Below are positions 58,875 through 64,000 of a stretch of 64,000 nt of DNA, piece after piece. The number at the start of each line of letters is the position of its first letter. Positions within the stretch are counted from its first letter, which is position 1. Where the stretch lies: NCBI RefSeq assembly GCF_029457495.1, contig NZ_CP120361.1, forward strand, positions 3,488,001-3,552,000. Reading direction: 5' to 3'. The position numbers were made by a program, and so were the translations under genes. Source of the stretch: Chelativorans sp. AA-79. GTDB taxonomy: Bacteria > Pseudomonadota > Alphaproteobacteria > Rhizobiales > Rhizobiaceae. The notes below the pieces were generated by a model. That model was not told the origin of the DNA and ran no database searches. It saw nothing but the letters and a program-made list of their open reading frames with translations.

Positions 58875-59630
58875 TTACCCACTCCTCCGCTCCATGAACG
58901 CCATGAGCGCCGCCCTCGCCTCGTCCGACTGGAGCCGGTCGCGGAAATGCTCCGCCTCCTCGCGGATGCGGGCGAAGATCTCCTCGCGCGAACCGCGCAG
59001 GAGATCCCGCGTGATCATCAGCGCTTCCGGCGCCCTGGCTGCGACGGCGTCCGCCTCGACCAGCACGGCTTCCTCCAGCTCCGGCGCGGGCACGATGCGG
59101 TGGATCAGGCCGGCGGCGAGCGCGTCATAGGCACTCAGCCCCTCGCCAAGGCCGAGCAGCGCGAAGGCGCGCTGATGGCCGAGAATGCGCGGCACGAGAA
59201 GGCTGGACGCCGCCTCGGGCACGAGCCCCAGATCCACGAAGGGCGTCCTGAAGATCGTCTCGGGCGTCGCGAAGGTGAGATCGCAGTGGAGATTCAGGGT
59301 CGTGCCGATGCCGACCGCGATGCCGTCCACGCCGGACAGGACGGGTTTGCGGCTCCCCGCAAGCGCCACCAAGAACTCGAAGGCGCCCAGATCGGCTCCC
59401 CCTCCCGTGGCGACGGCCAGGAAATCGGCGAGATCATTGCCCGCCGAGAAGGCACCGGGCACGCCGAGGAACACGTGGCAGCGCACCGCCGGATCGTCGT
59501 CCCCTTCGGCAAGAGCCTCGGCCATACGGGAATACATGGCGCTCGTGATGGCGTTCTTCTTCTCCGGCCGGTTCATCCGGATGATCTGGACCGCCTCCCG
59601 GCGCTCGACCAGGACATGCTCGCTCATCAT
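58875..59630 (-). CDS. Enoyl-CoA hydratase/isomerase (crotonase) family protein
   Basis: A 251-residue crotonase-fold protein. It begins RREAVQIIRMNRPEKKNAIT, has the oxyanion-hole blocks AFSAGNDLADFL and SGVDGIAVGIGTTL, and the PFVDLGLVPEAASSLLVPRILG helix. One of the two classical catalytic Glu (in LVPEAASS) is present. The other position holds Gly, as in isomerase-like or dehydratase-poor paralogues. It acts on a CoA ester in fatty-acid or aromatic degradation. The ATGATGA at its start overlaps the acyl-CoA dehydrogenase stop, so the pair is translationally coupled. Confidence 0.9.
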   Translation of the reverse strand: MMSEHVLVERREAVQIIRMNRPEKKNAITSAMYSRMAEALAEGDDDPAVRCHVFLGVPGAFSAGNDLADFLAVATGGGADLGAFEFLVALAGSRKPVLSGVDGIAVGIGTTLNLHCDLTFATPETIFRTPFVDLGLVPEAASSLLVPRILGHQRAFALLGLGEGLSAYDALAAGLIHRIVPAPELEEAVLVEADAVAARAPEALMITRDLLRGSREEIFARIREEAEHFRDRLQSDEARAALMAFMERRSG

Positions 59631-61399
59631 ACCTCCTCCAGGCTGCCGGCAGCGGCAAGCAGGCCTTCCGATCCATCAACAACTGACCATTTGAGCGCCG
59701 CCGTCTCGGCCAGCTGGTTTTCCGCGATGAAGCGGCAAAGCCGTGCCAGCTTCGCATCGGCTGCGGAGACTGCCACGCGCGCGACCATCACGCCGCCGGC
59801 CGCCAACGCGAAAAGCCGCAGGTAAGGCGTGGCACCGCAGAGTGCGGCCTCGGTTTCCCCGCCGTCCAACAGGCGCAGCAGGTGCTGCGTCGCCTCATCC
59901 AGGTCGTCGAGGGCGGCGGCGAGGCGGGATCCCGCGCCGCCGAGCTCCGGCATGTTCGCGCCGCGCACCGTCTCCGCGGCCCGGCGCAGTTCCGCGATGT
60001 AGCCGCGAACATGCTCGCCGCCGGACTGGGGCAGCTTTCGCGTGACGAGGTCGATCGCCTGGATACCGTTCGTGCCTTCATAAATGGGGGCGATGCGCGC
60101 ATCGCGATAGAGGACGGCCGCGCCCGTCTCCTCGATGAAGCCCATGCCGCCATGGACCTGGACGCCGAGCGAGGCGACCTCGACCCCGATATCGGTCGGG
60201 AAGGCCTTTGCAAGCGGCGTGAGCAGGTTGGCGCGCTGCTGCCAGTGCGCTCGGCCATCCGCTTCGCCGAAACGGGCCATATCCACCGCGTGGGCGCAGG
60301 AATAGGCGATGGCACGCGCCATCTCCGTCATCGACCTCATCGTGAGCAGCATGCGCTTCACATCCGGATGCGCGACGATGGGGCTCATGCCCTCTCCGCT
60401 CCATCCCGGCGCCCGGCCCTGTCGGCGCTCCCTCGCATAGGCAAGCGCCTTCTGGCAGGCTGCTTCCGCCACCGCCACGCCCTGCATGCCGACGGCGAGC
60501 CGGGCGTTGTTCATCATGGTGAACATGCAGGCAAGCCCCCGGTTCTCCTCGCCCACCAGCCAGCCGATCGCCCCCGGCGTATCACCGAACTTCCCGTCGC
60601 CATAGATCATGGTGCAGGTGGGCGAGGCATGGAGGCCGAGCTTGTGTTCGATGGAGGCGCAGAAGACGTCGTTGCGCGCGCCAAGGCTGCCATCCTCGTT
60701 CACGAGGAATTTCGGCACCAGGAAAAGGGAGATGCCCTTGGTTCCCGCCGGTGCGTCCGGCAGACGGGCCAGCACCAGATGCACGATGTTGTCCGTGAAA
60801 TCGTGCTCGCCGAAGGTGATGAAGATCTTCTGGCCGAAAATGCGGTAGGTGCCGTTCTCCGTACGCTCGGCCCGCGTGCGGAGCGCGCCCAGATCGGACC
60901 CCGCCTGCGGTTCGGTGAGGTTCATCGTGGCCATCCACTCGCCCGAGACGAGCTTTTCCATATACGCCTGTTTCAGCGCGTCCGTCGCATGCCGCTCCAG
61001 CGCCTCGATGGCGCCCATGGTAAGCGTCGGCCCCAGCGCGAAGGCCATGGAGGCGGAATTCCACATTTCGAGTGCTGCGACCGAGAGCATCATGGGCAGG
61101 CCCTGCCCGCCCCATTCGGCCGGCGCGGCAAGCGCGTTCCACCCAGCCTCGCACCACCTGCGGTAAAGCTCCGGCCAGCCCTGCGGGGTCGTGACATCGC
61201 CGTCCTGCACCCGTGCGCCCTGTTCGTCGCCGGTGCGGGCGAGCGGCGCGATCTCCTCGCCGGCAAAGCGGCCCGCTTCCGCCAGAATCGCCTCCACGAG
61301 GTCGGGCGTGAGGCCTTCCACGAGCCCTTTGTCCAGAATGTCCTTCAGCCCAATCGCATTCAGGGTTCGGGCGATGTCATCGACGGGCGCGCGATACAT
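59627..61399 (-). CDS. Acyl-CoA dehydrogenase (large, FadE-like bacterial type)
   Basis: A 590-residue FAD enzyme introducing the alpha-beta double bond in acyl-CoA. Domain order is a bacterial N-terminal extension (about 1-35; MYRAPVDDIARTLN), the helical and beta domains (MNLTEPQAGSDLGALRT, the FAD-binding signature), the C-terminal helical domain with GMQGVAVAEAACQKALAYARERRQGR, and the catalytic Glu in RIAPIYEGTNGIQAIDL. A further C-terminal domain (from about 465) is typical of this 590-600-residue subgroup. GGAGGAGCGAAGAG precedes ATG 61399. It forms an operon with the crotonase gene downstream. Confidence 0.94.
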   Translation of the reverse strand: MYRAPVDDIARTLNAIGLKDILDKGLVEGLTPDLVEAILAEAGRFAGEEIAPLARTGDEQGARVQDGDVTTPQGWPELYRRWCEAGWNALAAPAEWGGQGLPMMLSVAALEMWNSASMAFALGPTLTMGAIEALERHATDALKQAYMEKLVSGEWMATMNLTEPQAGSDLGALRTRAERTENGTYRIFGQKIFITFGEHDFTDNIVHLVLARLPDAPAGTKGISLFLVPKFLVNEDGSLGARNDVFCASIEHKLGLHASPTCTMIYGDGKFGDTPGAIGWLVGEENRGLACMFTMMNNARLAVGMQGVAVAEAACQKALAYARERRQGRAPGWSGEGMSPIVAHPDVKRMLLTMRSMTEMARAIAYSCAHAVDMARFGEADGRAHWQQRANLLTPLAKAFPTDIGVEVASLGVQVHGGMGFIEETGAAVLYRDARIAPIYEGTNGIQAIDLVTRKLPQSGGEHVRGYIAELRRAAETVRGANMPELGGAGSRLAAALDDLDEATQHLLRLLDGGETEAALCGATPYLRLFALAAGGVMVARVAVSAADAKLARLCRFIAENQLAETAALKWSVVDGSEGLLAAAGSLEEV

Positions 61400-61561
61400 C
61401 TCTTCGCTCCTCCATGTCCGGCTTGTCGACAAGCTAGCGGCGAAGGTGCCCTTCGGCCAGCATTCAGGAAAACAATATTTCTTCTCTTTACGTAAACGTC
61501 AATCACGACGTTGTTGAGCGCCTGCCGCTCCGGCGTTAGAAGGAGTGGTGAAGGAGACGCC

Positions 61562-61789
61562 ATGCTCGCGCGGCCGGAGAAGTTCAAATGCGTGGAATGC
61601 GGCAAGGCCTTGGGCACGCCCGATTTCGCCTACCACAAGGGTCGAATGGACCACGGTCCGGCCTATTGGTCGGGTCACGGCGTGCTCTGCTCGATTCAGT
61701 GCTCGCTCGCCCACCACAGGAAGAGGATGGCGGACGGCACGCTGCCGACCAGCCCGGCACGCGATCCCTTCGAGGACGATCGAGATTGA
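61562..61789 (+). CDS. Small zinc-ribbon protein
   Basis: A 75-residue protein with paired Cys, CVEC (10, 13) and CSIQC (43, 47), predicting one zinc site. A His-rich stretch HKGRMDHGPAYWSGHG lies between and LAHHRKRMADGTLP after. GAAGGAGACGCC is an excellent ribosome-binding site. The family and function are unknown to me. Size and charge would allow nucleic-acid or protein binding. A decayed copy of the second half of the gene is recognisable at 63597-63730, 2 kb downstream on the same strand. Confidence 0.75.
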   Translation: MLARPEKFKCVECGKALGTPDFAYHKGRMDHGPAYWSGHGVLCSIQCSLAHHRKRMADGTLPTSPARDPFEDDRD

Positions 61790-62019
61790 ACGCCTAGCCC
61801 TCCGTCACCTTGGCGCAACAGGCCGCAACCCTCGTCATTTGGGTCCGGCATTCCCAGCAACTGTTAAGATCAGTGCGCCGGCATGTGGGCCGGCCTGAAG
61901 GACATGGCCGCGTGCCTGGAAGCCATTTCACAAAATGATGGTTTTTTCGAATACAGCACGCTCCTCTCCTTGATATACTTGCGCGAATCACTCATCCAAA
62001 TCTCGGGCACCTGAAAATC

Positions 62020-62409
62020 GTGCAATCCCAACGAGCCAGAACGTCGCGCAAAAGGATTGTATCGGATCTGGCTGTCGCTATTCTCTTTGTGTTCGCATTT
62101 CTTCAGAGCCACGTCGGCCAGACTGCCCCGCGTTTCGACCCAGCCCCCCCGGGCCACGTTCATGCTCACGAGGATCACGGAGCTGGCCATGACCATGCGG
62201 GCGCGGCTCAGCACGACGAACACACCACTTCCCACAAAGAAGATCATGACCACGGCAAGAATGCCCACTGTCATGCCTTTATCGGTTTATGCGCCGCGGT
62301 CTATGCAGTGCATCCTGCACCACTGCAGGTGGTCCGTTTCATCTATTCCAAAGCCGGCAAGGCGTATACTCATGCGCCGCCTGTCCCCCCTCCCTTGCAA
62401 CTGATCTGA
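62020..62409 (+). CDS. His-rich exported protein (DUF2946-like)
   Basis: A 129-residue protein. After a basic start (RARTSRKR), a hydrophobic segment (LAVAILFVFAFLQSHVG) directs export or anchoring. Next is a very His-rich region of about 45 residues (HVHAHEDHGAGHDHAG ... HKEDHDHGKNAHCH) with two Cys, then a Pro-rich end APPVPPPLQLI. The layout resembles DUF2946/metal-responsive small proteins, so zinc, copper or nickel binding is likely, by inference. The start is GTG with no clear ribosome-binding site, and base composition is more A+T-rich than the core genes. The 230 bp before it hold no supported gene. Confidence 0.6.
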   Translation: MQSQRARTSRKRIVSDLAVAILFVFAFLQSHVGQTAPRFDPAPPGHVHAHEDHGAGHDHAGAAQHDEHTTSHKEDHDHGKNAHCHAFIGLCAAVYAVHPAPLQVVRFIYSKAGKAYTHAPPVPPPLQLI

Positions 62410-62462
62410 ATTCCTGAAGCGCCGCCCAGGCGGCAATCGGTTATTCAAACGGTTCCTCTGCA

Positions 62463-62747
62463 ATGAAACGCAATATCGACGACGCTATCCGTCCGGAAGT
62501 GTCGAGCATGGCTTCGCTTGCCATTCTCGTCGAGTTGCTGGCGAGACTCAGCGCCACAAATTCCGACCTGAGACTGGTCACCCTTACGGCTCTGAAAGCA
62601 GCGGCAGACGGGCTGCAAATCGTAGCCAAAGAGCATCATGGGAAGGATGAAAAGGACGTGCTGATCGAAGCGGCGAACACCGTAAGAGAAATACGCCTGT
62701 CCATCTTCGACCAGTTGGAAGCGAACAAGCCCGGCTCCAAGCACTGA
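62463..62747 (+). CDS. Hypothetical protein, helical
   Basis: A 94-residue protein I do not recognise. It is predicted largely alpha-helical, with no signal peptide or Cys (ASLAILVELLARLSATNSDLRLV; VLIEAANTVREIRLSIFDQL). It begins 53 bp after the His-rich gene on the same strand and is followed at once by a terminator-like hairpin, so the two may be one transcript. Base composition is again lower in G+C than the housekeeping genes. Comparison of its helices with helix-rich DNA-binding or partner proteins would be speculative. Confidence 0.5.
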   Translation: MKRNIDDAIRPEVSSMASLAILVELLARLSATNSDLRLVTLTALKAAADGLQIVAKEHHGKDEKDVLIEAANTVREIRLSIFDQLEANKPGSKH

Positions 62748-62751
62748 CCGG

Positions 62752-62780
62752 AGAACACGCCCCAATATCGGGCGTGTTCT
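62752..62780 (+). terminator. Terminator-like hairpin
   Basis: An 11-bp stem (62752-62762 with 62770-62780) with a 7-base loop starts 5 bp after the preceding stop and is followed by TCCG, a weak U-tract. It probably ends the His-rich/unknown transcript. Confidence 0.55.
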
Positions 62781-62873
62781 TCCGTTGTCGACGCGTTTCC
62801 AGGGCACACAACCACTCTCGACCAGAGGTTGTCTGTCACAGCAGAGGAAACACCACATACGAAAGGTGAAGCA

Positions 62874-63509
62874 ATGGCACTCGCTATGGCGTGGCCAATC
62901 ATCCTGTTTGCGGCTTTTAACGACAATATCCATCTGGCCGAATGCGCCTCGCTTACCGGCGCCGTTTTCGACGACCTCAACCAGAACGGCGTTCGGGAGA
63001 AAGGAGAATCCGGCGTGAGGGGCGTGCGCATCGTTACGGGCAGCGGCCACCAGGTTACGACCAGCAAGAATGGTCGCTATCAGGTGACTTGCGCCGCCAT
63101 CCCGAGCCGGCGAGGTGAATCCGAGCTGCTCCTCAACCTGGACATCCGCACACTGCCCCGTGGCTACAAATTGAGGTCCCGAAACCCACACCTGGTACGG
63201 GTGGCGGCAGGCGAATCGACTCAGATCGACTTTGGAATTTCGCTCGACCGCCTTGTCGTCACTGCGAGGGACGAGGATTTCAAGGCGGGCCGTGCCGACC
63301 TCACCGCCAAGGCGATGGGCGAGTTGGAGCCACTTTTCCCGGAATTACGCAAGAAACGTCGGGAGGTGCTCATCCTCTACCGCGGCAGCGACACCAAACA
63401 TGCTCGCGCTCGAGCCCAACATCTGAGAAAGACCATCCTGGAGCGATGGCGACAGAGGGGAAAAGACTACGATCTGCACATCGAGATCAGCATCCAAGCC
63501 GCCGAGTGA
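62874..63509 (+). CDS. SdrD B-like plus OmpA-like domain protein
   Basis: A 211-residue protein. A short hydrophobic N-terminus (MALAMAWPIILFAAF) may direct export. Residues about 26-105 form an SdrD_B/Cna-B-like beta module: LTGAVFDDLNQNGVREKGESGVRGV and a TSKNGRYQV strand, with the Ca-loop-like DLNQNG. Residues about 126-208 resemble an OmpA-type peptidoglycan-binding domain (DEDFKAGRADLTAKAMGELEPLF, GSDTKHARARAQHLR), somewhat diverged. That suggests a cell-envelope protein displaying an adhesin-like module. AAGGTGA precedes the ATG at 62874; the frame is open a little upstream. No secretion partner is encoded nearby. Confidence 0.65.
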   Translation: MALAMAWPIILFAAFNDNIHLAECASLTGAVFDDLNQNGVREKGESGVRGVRIVTGSGHQVTTSKNGRYQVTCAAIPSRRGESELLLNLDIRTLPRGYKLRSRNPHLVRVAAGESTQIDFGISLDRLVVTARDEDFKAGRADLTAKAMGELEPLFPELRKKRREVLILYRGSDTKHARARAQHLRKTILERWRQRGKDYDLHIEISIQAAE

Positions 63510-63596
63510 CGACGTGGGCAGGCACGCAAACACCGCCTGAGCCTGCCGGGGGTCCTTCGCGCGCAAGCGGTCGGTTCGGGCGCCGTTCGCGACGAC

Positions 63597-63730
63597 AGAC
63601 GGTGCCCGGCCGCGGGGCGGATAGATCAGGGTTCCTCTGCCCGGTCCAGCGCCCGCTTGCCCATATGACGGCCGACGGCACGCTGCCTAACCAGCCCGGC
63701 GTCGAATCCGTTCGAAGAGGAGCAGGAATG
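63597..63730 (+). pseudogene. Decayed partial copy of the zinc-ribbon gene
   Basis: The reading GFLCPVQRPLAHMTADGTLP here aligns with GVLCSIQCSLAHHRKRMADGTLP of the gene at 61562-61789. DNA similarity runs from about GGTGCCCGGCC through GACGGCACGCTGCC to the TTCGA near the original 3' end. The second Cys of the CxxxC pair has become Arg, a short deletion removes HRKR-coding bases, and the first Cys pair region is not recognisable. It has no ribosome-binding site or start. I read it as a remnant of an ancestral duplication. Confidence 0.6.
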
Positions 63731-63768
63731 GATGCGGAGCCCGTCGTCACCTTCGACCCGGTGGGGAC

Positions 63769-64000
63769 CTAGTCCGCGCCAGTCCCGCCTATGTCGAGGA
63801 TGGCAGGTTGGAGGACCATCGGCTCCTCGGCTTCGATCCGGACCGGAGCCCCCAGGGCTTCCGCCAGCGCTTCGCCGGCGGCGAGGCCGGCCATGTCGTC
63901 CGGCTCGACGCCGATGACGATCTCGCCGGTTCTCTCATCCACGTAGCGGCCGTGGGCCGTCGGCAGCGTCCGCTCGATGGTCGCGCGGCCGCCCTCCATC
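63769..64000 (-). CDS. Partial hypothetical protein (C-terminal end; upstream part beyond the window)
   Basis: The last 76 residues of a gene running off the right edge. Readable parts are RTLPTAHGRYVDERTGEIVIGVEPDD and AEALGAPVRIEAEEPMVLQ. The segment VDERTGEIVIGV...GAPVRIE vaguely recalls the propeptide-like region preceding trypsin-like protease domains in some secreted bacterial proteins. No protease domain follows before the stop, so that idea is weak. An ATG lies at the very edge, but the frame stays open past it, so the true start is unseen. Confidence 0.45.
   Translation of the reverse strand, partial: MEGGRATIERTLPTAHGRYVDERTGEIVIGVEPDDMAGLAAGEALAEALGAPVRIEAEEPMVLQPAILDIGGTGAD

Noticed and set aside
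61794..61991. A Cys-rich 65-codon frame on the minus strand
   Set aside because: No ribosome-binding site and no recognisable fold. The Cys are scattered and the stretch is better read as the intergenic region before the His-rich gene.

Overview
The window is a G+C-rich, gene-dense stretch of chromosome that looks like an alphaproteobacterium of the order Hyphomicrobiales (Rhizobiales). A Phyllobacteriaceae/Mesorhizobium-like member is my best guess from gene content. Supporting points are a CcrM-type GANTC methyltransferase, the ctaC-ctaD-ctaB-coxF-ctaG-ctaE cytochrome aa3 oxidase cluster followed by DUF983, SURF1, ispH, thrB and rnhA, DUF1344 and IalB-type small exported proteins, a GTP-cyclohydrolase-defective RibBA, and short palindromic intergenic repeats of rhizobial style. 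No IS element, prophage, CRISPR array or rRNA operon is visible. One tRNA gene, tRNA-Gln(UUG), is present.

Layout. 0.1-6.1 kb: sugar-nucleotide and surface-polysaccharide genes (phosphohexomutase, membrane nucleotide-sugar dehydratase, sugar transferase, galE), interrupted by a Phd/VapC toxin-antitoxin pair and the tRNA. 6.2-12.8 kb: bioY, a metallo-beta-lactamase-fold hydrolase, a DUF1499 membrane protein, ppdK and small unknowns. 13-20.8 kb: smc, a DsbA-like lipoprotein, a DciA/DUF721 protein, mutY, a HAD phosphatase and ccrM, i.e. chromosome maintenance and cell-cycle methylation. 20.9-30.8 kb: a second HAD phosphatase, a lipoprotein, thrC, an M16 peptidase, a GNAT acetyltransferase, a large membrane GGDEF/EAL protein, YqgE, a free DsbD-alpha-like protein and a peroxiredoxin. 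30.9-40.1 kb, all minus strand: the cytochrome c oxidase structural and assembly genes, then SURF1, ispH, thrB and rnhA. 40.4-43.4 kb: an IalB-like protein, tldD and a sirtuin. 43.5-49.9 kb, minus strand: RNA methyltransferase, tlyA, dxs, pirin, xseB and a histone-deacetylase-family amidohydrolase. 50-58.5 kb: a TetR/MFS divergent pair with a clear operator array, ribB, aroC, DUF1344, a histidine phosphatase, fabI, a CbpA-type DnaJ, a lipoprotein and pdxH. 58.5-61.4 kb: a pentapeptide-repeat mini-protein and an acyl-CoA dehydrogenase/crotonase pair. 61.5-64 kb: a more A+T-rich accessory-looking stretch with a zinc-ribbon mini-protein and its decayed second copy, a His-rich secreted protein, an unknown, an SdrD_B/OmpA-like protein and a gene cut by the window edge.

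The most distinctive non-coding content is: (i) two copies, 13 kb apart and in opposite orientation, of a MITE-like element with perfect 11-13 bp terminal inverted repeats; (ii) two elements made of opposed heptanucleotide arrays, each supplying the stop codon of the adjacent gene; (iii) a 40-bp perfect inverted repeat before tldD; (iv) three near-identical CATACG-N3-CGTATG palindromes between tetR and its divergent transporter gene; (v) a CtrA-like box plus a GANTC site just upstream of ccrM; (vi) an intrinsic terminator inside the cytochrome oxidase gene string.

Most of the window is ordinary core genome, and I do not see a convincing wholly new multi-gene system. The best candidates for undescribed biology are the repeat elements, the pentapeptide mini-protein and the 61.5-63.7 kb accessory stretch.
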